Assembly: GCA_038329895.1 (NCBI GenBank)
Contig: JBBQNM010000036.1
Span: forward strand, 1-24,136
Source: Mayfieldus sp038329895
GTDB taxonomy: Bacteria; Actinomycetota; Thermoleophilia; Solirubrobacterales; 70-9
Length of the DNA stretch: 24,136 nt
Direction of reading: 5' to 3'
The notes below the pieces were generated by a model, which was given only the letters and a program-made list of their open reading frames with translations, was not told the origin of the DNA and searched no databases. How positions within the stretch are numbered: position 1 is the first letter of the stretch; every line of letters begins with the position of its first letter. Below, one piece after another: positions 14,920-23,041 of the stretch. A program made the translations under genes and the position numbers.

Positions 14920-14960
14920 GGGCTCGTCGAGGTGCTAAGGGGGAGATCCTCGACGAGCCC
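14920..14960. terminator. Stem-loop 3 between rnj and histidine kinase (G-rich loop)
   Basis: The stem is 13 bp and perfect (14920-14932 with 14948-14960); the 15-nt loop contains TAAGGGGGAGA. No T-tract follows. The loop resembles that of stem-loop 1 (AAGGG followed by purines), although the stems are unrelated. It lies 37 nt past the kinase stop when read on the minus strand. Confidence 0.55.
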
Positions 14961-14996
14961 GTGTGTCTCGTCCACGATGCAACCTAAGTCCGGGCT

Positions 14997-16433
14997 TTAA
15001 AGCGCCCCTAAAGAGGGTGTAATTGGTTGCTCAGTCTTTCTTAGCGGGAGGGTGACGGTGACCAGCGCCCCTCCGAGGGACGATTGGCTCGCCTTCACCT
15101 CACCGCGATGTGACCGCGCGACCGCGCGCACGATCGCAAGACCGAGCCCGGTACCGCCGCCGATCGCGGTGTCGGCCGGACCGCTGCCTCGCACGAAGCG
15201 ATCGAAGACGTGCTCGCGCATGCCGTCGGGTATCCCGGGCCCGTCGTCGGCGACCTCGACGATCGCCTTGTCGCCATCGACCTCGAGCCGGAGCTCGATC
15301 GTCGAGCCGTCGGGCGTATGCCGAACGGCGTTGTCGAGCAGGTTGACGACCATGCGATGCAGCTCGTCGGGATTGCCGTGAATGGGCACCGGGCGCCCGT
15401 TGTCGAGGTTGAGCTGCCGCCCTCCGGCGACTGGCGTCACCTCGGCCGCGGCGTTGCCGGCGATCTCGGCAAGATCGCAGTCGGTGCGCTCGCTGATCCT
15501 CCCGGCGTCGGCCCTGGCGAGCAGCAGCAGGTCGGCGACCAGCCGGCTCATCCGCCGCGAGGAGCGAAGCGCGGAATCGACCATCTCGTGGTCCTCGGAG
15601 CTCTCGGGCGAGGGGAGCGAGGCCTGGAGCAGCTCCAGGTTGGCGATCACGCTGGTCAGGGGGGTGCGCAACTCGTGCGAGGCGTCGGCGACGAACTCGC
15701 GTTGCTGCTGCATCGCCTGTTCTCGCTCGGTTCGCGCCGCGTCGAGCGAGCGAAGCATCTGATCCAGGGTGCGCGCCAGCTCGCCGACCTCGTCGTCGAC
15801 CTCCGGCTGCGGCATGCGTCGCGAGGGGTCACGGGTGCTTGCGATCTCGCCTGCGGTCGCGGTCAGTGAGGCGATCGGCCGCATCGCTTGGTTGGCGATC
15901 GCTAGGCCCGCAAGGCTGGCCAGCAGCACCCCTCCGACGACCCCGGCGGCGATGAACAGCCACAGCCGCTCGATCGTCGAGTCGATGTGCTGGTCGCTGC
16001 GCGCGTACTGCACATAACCGGCGACACCACCACCTTCGCTGACGATCGCCGTGCTGACGACCCTCAGCGAGCCGACGTGGGTGACGCCGAGTCGCAGACC
16101 CAGGTGTGGCGCGTTGTGCGTCCGGGCTAGCACCCGGCCTGTGGAGTCGAAGATCCTCACCACGGCGCCGTTGGGAAGCGCGAAGTCGTCCAGCCCGGGG
16201 CCGGTGACGAGCGGCCCGCCGGACGTCTGGGTGATCTCCGCCTGGCTGGCGAGCGTCGTCACCGCCTCGTGCATCTCGCGGTTGAAGTCGTTGCGGATGC
16301 GCTCCGTCGCCAGGTGGCCGATCACGGCGGAGAAGACGAGCAGGATCGCCAGCGTCAATCCGGCGGAGCCGACGGCGAGGCGCCAGCGCACCGGCCAACC
16401 CTTGGGGTGAGTGAGGCGACGCAGGACAGCCAT
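14997..16433 (-). CDS. Sensor histidine kinase, HAMP-type (MprB/BaeS-like)
   Basis: This is the membrane sensor of a two-component system, 478 residues. A first membrane segment (about 19-40) and a second (about 157-182) enclose an extracytoplasmic sensor of about 115 residues without an obvious known ligand motif. A HAMP linker (about 183-235) follows. The dimerisation helix has the phospho-acceptor H253 in FVADASHELRTPLTS. The ATPase domain has the N box NLLDNAVRHT (N368), the G1 box VADDGPGIP and the G2 box GGGTGLGLAI. It starts 2 nt after the response-regulator stop, so the two form one operon on the minus strand. The signal sensed is unknown; similarity to MprB-type kinases suggests envelope stress, as inference only. 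Confidence 0.93.
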   Translation of the reverse strand: MAVLRRLTHPKGWPVRWRLAVGSAGLTLAILLVFSAVIGHLATERIRNDFNREMHEAVTTLASQAEITQTSGGPLVTGPGLDDFALPNGAVVRIFDSTGRVLARTHNAPHLGLRLGVTHVGSLRVVSTAIVSEGGGVAGYVQYARSDQHIDSTIERLWLFIAAGVVGGVLLASLAGLAIANQAMRPIASLTATAGEIASTRDPSRRMPQPEVDDEVGELARTLDQMLRSLDAARTEREQAMQQQREFVADASHELRTPLTSVIANLELLQASLPSPESSEDHEMVDSALRSSRRMSRLVADLLLLARADAGRISERTDCDLAEIAGNAAAEVTPVAGGRQLNLDNGRPVPIHGNPDELHRMVVNLLDNAVRHTPDGSTIELRLEVDGDKAIVEVADDGPGIPDGMREHVFDRFVRGSGPADTAIGGGTGLGLAIVRAVARSHRGEVKASQSSLGGALVTVTLPLRKTEQPITPSLGAL

Positions 16434-16435
16434 GC

Positions 16436-17128
16436 CTAGGCCCTCAGAACGTACCCCGCCCCGCGTTTGGTGTGGAGGAGGCGTGGCTCACCCGCGGCCT
16501 CGAGCTTGCGCCGCAGATTGGAGATGAAGACGTCGATCGTGTTGGTCGCCGCCATCGGGTCATAGCCCCAGACCTCGTCGAGCAGGCGCTCGCGCGAGAC
16601 GACCAGGCGCTCATTGCGCAGCAGGTACTCGAGCAGCTCGAACTCGCGGTTGGTCAGCTCGATATCGCGACCGCCACGATGCACCTCGCGGGTATCGGGG
16701 TTCAGCTTCAGGTCGCCAACGCTCAGCGATGCGGAGCCTCGCGGCGGGCGGCGCCGCAGCAGCGCCCGGATCCTTGCCAGGAACTCCTGGCGCTCGAACG
16801 GCTTGACCAGGTAATCGTCGGCGCCGCTGTCGAGCCCGGTCACCCGGTCGTCGGTCTCGGTGCGTGCAGTGAGGATGAGAATCGGCACGTCGCCGTCGGC
16901 GCGCAGCTGCTTGCAGACCTCGATCCCGTCGAGGCGCGGAAGCCCGAGGTCCAGGACGACCAGGTCGGGGATGAACTCGGCGGCTGCGTCGAGCGCTTCG
17001 ACGCCGTCACCGGCGGTGCGCACCTCGTAGCCCTCGTGACGCAGAGAGCGTCGCAGCGCGTCGGTGATCTCGGTGTCGTCCTCGATCACGAGGACGCGCC
17101 CGCCGAGCAGCTCCTCTTCTACAGGCAT
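16436..17128 (-). CDS. OmpR/PhoB-family response regulator (MprA-like)
   Basis: This 230-residue DNA-binding response regulator pairs with the kinase directly downstream. The receiver domain has the acidic pair D17/D18 (IEDD), the phospho-acceptor D60 in DLVVLDLGLP, T88 (LTAR) and K109 in YLVKPF. The C-terminal winged helix (about 135-228) includes LTNREFELLEYLL, the recognition-helix region TNTIDVFISNLRRKLE and the closing wing RGAGYVLRA. The ATG at 17128 is only 6 nt downstream of a TAACAT hexamer, suggesting a leaderless transcript. It is divergent from ftsK, with 106 bp between them; autoregulation is common in this family but no clear direct-repeat operator was recognised. Confidence 0.95.
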   Translation of the reverse strand: MPVEEELLGGRVLVIEDDTEITDALRRSLRHEGYEVRTAGDGVEALDAAAEFIPDLVVLDLGLPRLDGIEVCKQLRADGDVPILILTARTETDDRVTGLDSGADDYLVKPFERQEFLARIRALLRRRPPRGSASLSVGDLKLNPDTREVHRGGRDIELTNREFELLEYLLRNERLVVSRERLLDEVWGYDPMAATNTIDVFISNLRRKLEAAGEPRLLHTKRGAGYVLRA

Positions 17129-17134
17129 GGCTCG

Positions 17135-17140
17135 ATGTTA
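17135..17140 (-). promoter_or_regulatory. Putative -10 hexamer (TAACAT) for leaderless response regulator transcript
   Basis: On the minus strand TAACAT ends 6 nt before the ATG of the response regulator, and no ribosome-binding site fits between. The remaining 94 bp up to ftsK contain the short palindrome GGGAGCTCCC, but no promoter for ftsK could be identified with confidence. Confidence 0.45.
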
Positions 17141-17234
17141 GCCCCGTGCTGGCGGCGCGAGCGGAGGATTTATGGCTTCTTTACGCGGTTTCAGGCGCGC
17201 AGGGGAGCTCCCTCAGGCGTCGAACTGAACTCTG

Positions 17235-19721
17235 ATGTCCGTGCGGCGAAAGCGCCGAAGACGTCCCGCGCGCCGGCGTGGCGGTTCGCGTGCTCAGAAA
17301 CGGCGACGCCCGAAGGCTTCACCGCGCCTGAGTCGCGAGCAGCTCGAAAAGCTCGAGCAGCGCCAGCTCGACGTGATCGGGTTGAGCCTGATCGCAGTCG
17401 GCGTCTATCTGACCTTCGTGCTCTACCTGGGTTGGGAGGGCGGCAAGATCGGCTCCGGGGCCCAGGACGCCCTCACCTACGCGTTCGGCAAGGTCGCCTA
17501 CCTGGCGCCGCTGGCGCTGTTCGCGAGCGGGGCGGCGCTGATCCTGAGGCCGTTTCTGCCGGCGATCCGGCCGCTGCGTACCGGCGGCATCTGCGTCATC
17601 GCGGGGCTGCTGCTCGCCTTCGCGGCACAGACGGCGCACATCGGGGCCGACCACCCACTGCGGCCCGGCTACTTCGACCCGGCATGGTTCCCACAGCACG
17701 GCGGGCTCGCCGGCGAAGCGCTCTACTGGGCCACCTCGACGCTGTTCCAGCGGGTCGGCGCCCACATCGTTGCCGTTCTGCTGATCTTCGCCGGGGCGCT
17801 GCTGCTCACCGGCACCTCGATCGCCGCCTTCCTGAGTGGCACCGGCAAGGCGCTCACGAAGGCACGGGCGAGCAGCGCCGAGATGGCGCGCACGGTCGCC
17901 CAGACCCAGTGGCGAAAGGACGAGGAGATGGCCGGCCAGGAGACCCAGGTCGCGCCCACCGACGTGATGAGCGAGTACCCCGAGGAGGCCCTCGAGCCGG
18001 AGGTGCGGGTGGTGGAGTTCGATCACGATCCCGAGCCCGAGGTGCCGGACTCGGAGGCGCCGACCGGGGAGATGGTCGTGGCGGCACATGAGCTTGCCGA
18101 TGGGGCGGACGAGCACGCAGCAGGAGACGAACACCCGCCCGCCCCCGGACGCGATAGCGAGGAGGCGGGCGGAACTGGTTCTGTCGCCCGCACCCCGATG
18201 GGCGAGAAGCGTGGCGTCACTACCTCGGACGAGATCGCCTACAAGCCGCCGCCGGCAAACGTCTTGGAGAAGGGCAAAGCCGACAAGGGGCCCGACCCAC
18301 GCGACCACGAAAAGGTGGGAACCAAGCTGGTCGAGACGCTCGGCCATTTCGGCGTCGAGGCAAAGATCGTCGGCATCGTCAGCGGACCGCACGTCTCGCG
18401 CTATGAGCTGCGGCTGGCCCCGGGCACGAAGGTCAAGAAGGTCACCGAGCTCTCCAACGACCTCGCCTACGCCCTTGCCTCGACCGACATCCGCATCCTG
18501 GCGCCGATTCCGGGCAAGCAGGCGGTCGGTGTCGAGGTGCCCAACTCGAAGCGGCGGCTGGTGCGGCTCGGCGACATCTACCAGGGACGGCCGGCAAAGG
18601 CCTCGCCACTGGTCGGCTGGCTGGGTAAGGACATCGCCGGCAACGCGGTTTGGACCGACCTCCAGAAGATGCCCCACGTGCTCGTTGCCGGAACCACCGG
18701 ATCGGGCAAGTCGGGCTGCATAAATGCCGTGCTCAGCTCGATCCTGATGGGCGCTTCCCCAAACGAGGTGCGCATGGTTCTGGTCGATCCGAAGCGGGTC
18801 GAGCTCAACCACTACGAGAACATTCCCCATCTGCTCACCCCTGTGGTCACCTCGCCGCGGTTGGCGGCCAACGTGCTCGCCAACCTGATCGGCGAGATGG
18901 AGAACCGCTACGGGATCATGGGCGAGGCGCGCTGTCGCAATCTCGCCGAGCTCAACCGGGCCCGCAAGCGGGTCGGCGAGCCGCCGCTGCCTCACGTCCT
19001 CTGCGTGATCGACGAGCTCGCGGACCTGATGATGGTGGCGCCGGCCGAGGTCGAGGACTCGATCATCCGGCTCGCCCAGAAGTCGCGCGCGACCGGCATC
19101 CACCTTGTGCTGGCGACGCAGCGTCCCTCGACCGACATCATCACCGGGACGATCAAGGTCAACATCCCGGCCCGGATCGCCTTTGCCGTCTCCTCGCAGA
19201 CCGACTCGCGGGTGATCCTCGACCAGGGTGGGGCGGAGGCGCTGCTCGGCCAGGGCGACATGCTGTTCCGCCCCGCGGGGACCTCGAAGATGCAGCGGAT
19301 CCAGGGCGCCTTTGTGTCCGAGGAGGAGATCGCCCGCATCACCACCCACTGGTCGAAGCAGGGAGAGCCCGAGTTCGAGCAGGAGCTGCTCGAGGCCCGA
19401 ACCGAGCCCGAGGACGACGCCGAGGCGAGAGACATCGACCCCGATCAGGACGACCTGCTCGACGAGGCGATTCACCTGGTCGTGCAGACGCAGACAGCCT
19501 CGGTCTCGATGCTGCAGCGGCGGCTGCGGGTCGGCTACACGCGCGCCGGCCGGCTCATCGACATGCTCGAGCGACGCGGCGTGATCTCCGGCTATGAGGG
19601 CTCGAAGCCCCGCCAGGTGTTGATCACCGAGGCCGATCTGGCCCGCGTGCTCAGCAGTGCCCCGGACTCGCCACAGCAGCAGGAACCGGAGCCGGTCACC
19701 AGTTCGCACGAAACTGCCTGA
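17235..19721 (+). CDS. ftsK: DNA translocase FtsK/SpoIIIE
   Basis: FtsK pumps chromosomal DNA through the division septum. The 828-residue protein starts with a basic cytoplasmic tail of about 30 residues. Four membrane segments follow (about 47-66, 87-105, 116-134 and 174-198), then an acidic linker (about 230-330) that is shorter than in large FtsK proteins. The motor has Walker A GTTGSGKS at residues 486-493, VDPKRVEL, and Walker B VLCVIDEL with D593/E594. The RecA-like motor ends with ATQRPSTDIITGTIK and IPARIAFAVSS. The C-terminal gamma winged helix (about 740-800) reads KOPS-type DNA sequences in relatives. The ATG at 17235 lacks a clear Shine-Dalgarno. It is divergent to the two-component operon and followed by the rodZ-like gene after 75 bp. 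Confidence 0.96.
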   Translation: MSVRRKRRRRPARRRGGSRAQKRRRPKASPRLSREQLEKLEQRQLDVIGLSLIAVGVYLTFVLYLGWEGGKIGSGAQDALTYAFGKVAYLAPLALFASGAALILRPFLPAIRPLRTGGICVIAGLLLAFAAQTAHIGADHPLRPGYFDPAWFPQHGGLAGEALYWATSTLFQRVGAHIVAVLLIFAGALLLTGTSIAAFLSGTGKALTKARASSAEMARTVAQTQWRKDEEMAGQETQVAPTDVMSEYPEEALEPEVRVVEFDHDPEPEVPDSEAPTGEMVVAAHELADGADEHAAGDEHPPAPGRDSEEAGGTGSVARTPMGEKRGVTTSDEIAYKPPPANVLEKGKADKGPDPRDHEKVGTKLVETLGHFGVEAKIVGIVSGPHVSRYELRLAPGTKVKKVTELSNDLAYALASTDIRILAPIPGKQAVGVEVPNSKRRLVRLGDIYQGRPAKASPLVGWLGKDIAGNAVWTDLQKMPHVLVAGTTGSGKSGCINAVLSSILMGASPNEVRMVLVDPKRVELNHYENIPHLLTPVVTSPRLAANVLANLIGEMENRYGIMGEARCRNLAELNRARKRVGEPPLPHVLCVIDELADLMMVAPAEVEDSIIRLAQKSRATGIHLVLATQRPSTDIITGTIKVNIPARIAFAVSSQTDSRVILDQGGAEALLGQGDMLFRPAGTSKMQRIQGAFVSEEEIARITTHWSKQGEPEFEQELLEARTEPEDDAEARDIDPDQDDLLDEAIHLVVQTQTASVSMLQRRLRVGYTRAGRLIDMLERRGVISGYEGSKPRQVLITEADLARVLSSAPDSPQQQEPEPVTSSHETA

Positions 19722-19784
19722 GCCGCGGTTGGGTGCTGGCTCTCGGTCTCGACTCGCTGAACCGCGAATCCCGACCTCTCGTAG

Positions 19785-19790
19785 GACAAT
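19785..19790 (+). promoter_or_regulatory. Putative -10-like hexamer (GACAAT) for the rodZ-like gene
   Basis: GACAAT ends 6 nt before the GTG at 19797; its last five bases match a TACAAT-type -10 box. It is weaker than the other candidates because the first base is G. There is no Shine-Dalgarno between it and the start codon. Confidence 0.28.
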
Positions 19791-19796
19791 TCGGTC

Positions 19797-20564
19797 GTGG
19801 AGACGGAAATCGGACCCACTCTGCGCGAGGCGCGGATCCGCCACAAGATCGATCTCACCGAGATCGAGGAGCGGACCAAGATCCGCGTCCGCTACCTGCG
19901 GGCGCTGGAGAACGAGGAGTGGGACGTGCTTCCAGATCCCACCTACACCCGCAGCTTCATCCGCACCTATGCGTCGTTCCTCGGGCTCGACGGGGAGCGG
20001 CTCGCCGACGACTATCGCCGACTCGAGGAGGACCGCATGGCGGAGCTCGTCGGCGCCCGCGAGTCACATCCGCTGCCGCCCCGCCTGGCCGGGGCTGGGG
20101 GCAGGCCTCGGTTTGGGCCCGGTGTCATCGTGGCCTTGATCGCCGTGGCGCTGGTGGCGGTGGTGCTCGTGCTCGGCCTGACTTCCAACACGGGTGACAA
20201 CAAGACCAATGTGGGGCCCGGTGACGACGAGGCAAAGGCGAAGCAGGGCAAGCACAAAGGGACCGCGGCGGCGAAGCACAAGCCTCAGGTCTCGATCCAG
20301 CTCACGGCGACAGCGGAGGTTTGGGTCTGCGCGCTGGCGGCGGACGGCACCCGAGTCGTCAACGGCCAGGTCCTTCCTGCGGGGACGCAGGAGGGACCGT
20401 TTCACTCCGGCAAGTTCGACCTCGCGTTCGGCAACGGAGGGGTCGACCTGAAGGTCAACGGCAAGCCGTTCCAGGTCCAAAACACCCCCAGCCCGGTCGG
20501 CTACGAGGTGACCCCGAACGGCACCCACCTGCTCAAACCGGGCACGAGGCCCGATTGCACGTGA
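19797..20564 (+). CDS. RodZ-like membrane-anchored HTH protein (HTH_25 and DUF4115)
   Basis: This 255-residue protein has the RodZ layout. A cytoplasmic helix-turn-helix of the HTH_25 type (about residues 5-70) shows the hallmark GPTLREARIRHKIDLTEIEE followed by YLRALENEEWDVLPDPTYTRSF. One membrane segment is at about 109-129. A Lys/Gly-rich linker leads to an extracytoplasmic DUF4115 domain (about 168-250; TAEVWVCALAADGTRV... pattern). RodZ links the MreB cytoskeleton to the cell-wall machinery in rods. No mre genes are in the window, and in organisms without MreB the homologue may do something else. It starts with GTG and sits between ftsK and cinA, an arrangement close to the ymfM-cinA region in Bacillus. 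Confidence 0.85.
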   Translation: METEIGPTLREARIRHKIDLTEIEERTKIRVRYLRALENEEWDVLPDPTYTRSFIRTYASFLGLDGERLADDYRRLEEDRMAELVGARESHPLPPRLAGAGGRPRFGPGVIVALIAVALVAVVLVLGLTSNTGDNKTNVGPGDDEAKAKQGKHKGTAAAKHKPQVSIQLTATAEVWVCALAADGTRVVNGQVLPAGTQEGPFHSGKFDLAFGNGGVDLKVNGKPFQVQNTPSPVGYEVTPNGTHLLKPGTRPDCT

Positions 20565-20587
20565 GCGCGAGGCAGCAAAGGAGATTG

Positions 20588-21892
20588 ATGGAGGGCCGAG
20601 CGCGAACACCAGTTGAGTCGGGCGTACGCGCCGGCATCGTCGTCACCGGTAACGAGGTGCTCAACGGGCGCGTCCAGGACAGCAATGGCCCCTGGATATC
20701 CGAGCGCCTGGCGGAGCTGGGCGTCGAAGTCGCGAGCATCATCGTCGTCGCCGACCGCCCCGACGACCTCGAGTCGGCGCTTCGGTACCTGGAGGCCGAG
20801 GGGATGGACCTTGTCGTGACCTCGGGCGGCCTCGGGCCGACGGCCGACGACCTCACGGCGGAGGTCGTGGCCCGATTCGCCGGCCGCGTGCTGGTGCTCG
20901 ACGAGAGCATGGAGGAGAAGATCGCCCGCATCCTGCGTGACTTCGCGCGCCGGCTGCGACTCGACGAGGACGCATTGCAGGCGGCAAATCGCAAGCAGGC
21001 GATGGTGCCCGAGGGGGCGACCACGATCGACCCCGCCGGCACCGCACCGGGCCTGGTCGTGCCGGCGGAGCGCCTGACGGTGATCGTGCTCCCCGGGCCG
21101 CCGCGCGAGCTTCAGTCGATGTGGGAGGCGGCGATCGAGTCGAAGGCCGCCCAGGCGGCGCTTGACGGCGCGACGCCGTTTCACGGCTACACGCTGCGGC
21201 TGATGGGCATTCCCGAGTCGGAGATCGCCAAGAGCCTGCGCGAGATCGAGTCCGAGACCGACCTAACCGCGCTGGAGATCACCACCTGCTTGCGCCGAGG
21301 CGAGATCGAGGTCGACGTTCGCTACCGCGATGGCGCCGAGGCGGCGGCGGATGCGGTGCGCAGCGGCCTCGCCGACCGTCACGAGCGCTACCTGTTCAGC
21401 CAGGACGGCAGCACGATCGACGAGCAGGTCGCGGAGCTGCTTGAGGGTCACCGCCTCGGACTTGCCGAATCGTGCTCCGGCGGCCTGCTGGCGGCGCGGA
21501 TCACCAACATCCCCGGCGCCTCCGCATACCTTGCCGGCAGCGTCGTCGCCTACTCCAACGACGCCAAGACAGAGCTGCTGGGAGTCGACGCGGAGCTGAT
21601 CGAACAGCATGGCGCTGTGTCGCCCGAGGTGGCCGAGGCGATGGCCCGCGGGGCGCTGGAGCGCTTCGACGCCGACGTGGCGGTGTCGGTGACCGGGATC
21701 GCCGGACCCGACGGCGGAACCAAGGAGAAGCCGGTCGGCTACGTCTGCTTTTTTGCCCTCACCTCCGACGGCGCCAGCCTGGCGCGCGACCCGGTGATCC
21801 CGGGTGGGCGCCAGGACATTCGCGAGCGCTCGGCGCTGGTCGGCATGCACATGCTGCGCATCCTGCTCGGCGGCCAAGAAGCGCCGCTTTGA
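20588..21892 (+). CDS. cinA: CinA family protein (MoCF-like domain plus NMN deamidase domain)
   Basis: This 434-residue CinA protein has an N-terminal molybdopterin-binding-like (COG1058) domain, seen in IVVTGNEVLNGRVQDSNG, TSGGLGPTADDLT and VLPGPPRELQSMW. A C-terminal CinA/PncC domain contains LAESCSGGLLAARITNIPGA (A293-E294-S295-C296) and VSVTGIAGPDGGTKEKPVGYV. The C-terminal domain hydrolyses nicotinamide mononucleotide to nicotinate mononucleotide in characterised members; the N-terminal domain is linked to ADP-ribose pyrophosphatase activity. The ATG at 20588 follows AAAGGAG (20577-20583) at 4-nt spacing. It lies 23 bp after the rodZ-like gene. In many bacteria pgsA lies nearby and recA follows; neither is here, and a heptanucleotide array and an epoxide-hydrolase gene follow instead. 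Confidence 0.94.
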   Translation: MEGRARTPVESGVRAGIVVTGNEVLNGRVQDSNGPWISERLAELGVEVASIIVVADRPDDLESALRYLEAEGMDLVVTSGGLGPTADDLTAEVVARFAGRVLVLDESMEEKIARILRDFARRLRLDEDALQAANRKQAMVPEGATTIDPAGTAPGLVVPAERLTVIVLPGPPRELQSMWEAAIESKAAQAALDGATPFHGYTLRLMGIPESEIAKSLREIESETDLTALEITTCLRRGEIEVDVRYRDGAEAAADAVRSGLADRHERYLFSQDGSTIDEQVAELLEGHRLGLAESCSGGLLAARITNIPGASAYLAGSVVAYSNDAKTELLGVDAELIEQHGAVSPEVAEAMARGALERFDADVAVSVTGIAGPDGGTKEKPVGYVCFFALTSDGASLARDPVIPGGRQDIRERSALVGMHMLRILLGGQEAPL

Positions 21893-21894
21893 TT

Positions 21895-21925
21895 TCGTTC
21901 CTCGTTCCTCGTTCCTCGTTCCTCG
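21895..21925 (+). repeat. Heptanucleotide tandem array TCGTTCC x4.4 forming the cinA-epoxide hydrolase spacer
   Basis: Four exact TCGTTCC copies plus TCG fill the spacer from 2 nt after the cinA stop to the base before the ATG at 21926. The unit equals that of the array inside truB at 4151-4174. It is pyrimidine-rich and leaves no room for a Shine-Dalgarno before the downstream gene. Confidence 0.88.
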
Positions 21926-23041
21926 ATGGCTGATCTGGAGGCCTACGACGTTTCCGTCTCGGAAAAGGTCTTCGACGACCTGCGCGAGAGGCTGGCGCGC
22001 ACGCGCTGGTCGCAGCAACCCGACGAGGGCTGGGAGCTGGGAGTCGACGTTGGCTACCTGCGCGAGCTGTGCGACTACTGGGCCGAGGGCTACGACCCGG
22101 ATCGGTTGCCGGGGCTGCTGAACCGGTTTCGCAACTACCGCTGGAAGGGGCTTCACCTGATCCACGAGCAGGGGGAGGGGGGCGAGCTGCCGCTGCTGCT
22201 GCTGCACGGATGGCCCGGGGGTCCGATCGAGTACCTGGACCTGATCCCGCGCCTCGTCGAGGCCGGCCACGAGGTCGCCGTCCCCTCGATGCCCGGCTAC
22301 GCCTGGTCCGACGACCCGGGCTCGCCGCTCAACATCGCCGCCGTCGCGGCCCGCTTTCGCACGCTGGCCGAGGAGGGGCTGGGCTGGGAGCGCTACGGCG
22401 TGGTCGGCGGCGACTGGGGGGCGCCGATCGCGGCCCGGATCGCCCTCGACTCGCCGCAACGCGTCGCGGCGCTCTACGTCTTCACGCCTGGGACCCTGCC
22501 CCCGTCCGCGGAGCTCGCCGATCCGCCGCTCAGCGAAGCCGAGCAGGCATTCATCGAAGGGGGCTTGCGCTGGCGCCGCCGCCAGGGCCACCACATGCTG
22601 ATCCAGTCGACCGTGCCCGACATCGTCTCGGTGGGCCTGGGCGACTCGCCAGCCGGCCTCGCCGCCTACCTGGTCGAGAAATATCGGCGCTGGAGCGATT
22701 GCGACGGCGACGTCGAGAGGCGCTTCTCCAAGGACCAGCTATGCGACTACTTGACGATGTACTGGGCGACCGGCACGATCGCCTCCTCGATGCGCCTCTA
22801 CTGGGGCGAGCGCGCCGATCGGTGGCGTCCCGCCGTGGGGGAGACGATCGAGGTGCCCGCCGCGGCCGCGGTGTTCCCGGCCGAAATCATCAACCCGCCG
22901 CGGGAGTGGACGGCGCGTCTACTCACCGACCTGCGCCGCTGGACCGAGATGCCGCGCGGCGGCCACTTCGCGGCCCACGAGGAGCCGGGGCTACTGGCCG
23001 AGGAGGTGCTGGCGTTTCTCGAGGAGCTGGAGGCCAGCTAA
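21926..23041 (+). CDS. Epoxide hydrolase family alpha/beta hydrolase with EHN domain
   Basis: This 371-residue protein resembles microsomal-type epoxide hydrolases, which open epoxides through an Asp-ester intermediate. The N-terminal EHN domain (about 1-85) contains DDLRERLARTRW and WKGLHLIHE. The alpha/beta fold follows with the oxyanion-hole motif HGWPG (94-98), the nucleophile D163 in GGDWG, and the catalytic histidine H347 in RGGHFAAHEEP. A lid tyrosine candidate is in YWATGTIASSMRLYWG; the charge-relay acid is less certain. Detoxification or catabolism is the usual role; the substrate is unknown. The ATG directly abuts a heptanucleotide array, so there is no ribosome-binding site, and translation would depend on coupling to cinA two bases upstream of the array. 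The stop is TAA. Confidence 0.9.
   Translation: MADLEAYDVSVSEKVFDDLRERLARTRWSQQPDEGWELGVDVGYLRELCDYWAEGYDPDRLPGLLNRFRNYRWKGLHLIHEQGEGGELPLLLLHGWPGGPIEYLDLIPRLVEAGHEVAVPSMPGYAWSDDPGSPLNIAAVAARFRTLAEEGLGWERYGVVGGDWGAPIAARIALDSPQRVAALYVFTPGTLPPSAELADPPLSEAEQAFIEGGLRWRRRQGHHMLIQSTVPDIVSVGLGDSPAGLAAYLVEKYRRWSDCDGDVERRFSKDQLCDYLTMYWATGTIASSMRLYWGERADRWRPAVGETIEVPAAAAVFPAEIINPPREWTARLLTDLRRWTEMPRGGHFAAHEEPGLLAEEVLAFLEELEAS

Noticed and set aside
17319..19844. 841-codon open frame on the minus strand opposite ftsK
   Set aside because: It is antisense to a clear ftsK gene; long antisense frames are expected from strong GC3 bias, and the product has only charged low-complexity sequence.
21263..22594. 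443-codon minus-strand frame spanning cinA and the epoxide hydrolase
   Set aside because: It runs through a heptamer array and is antisense to two motif-complete genes; no recognisable domain.
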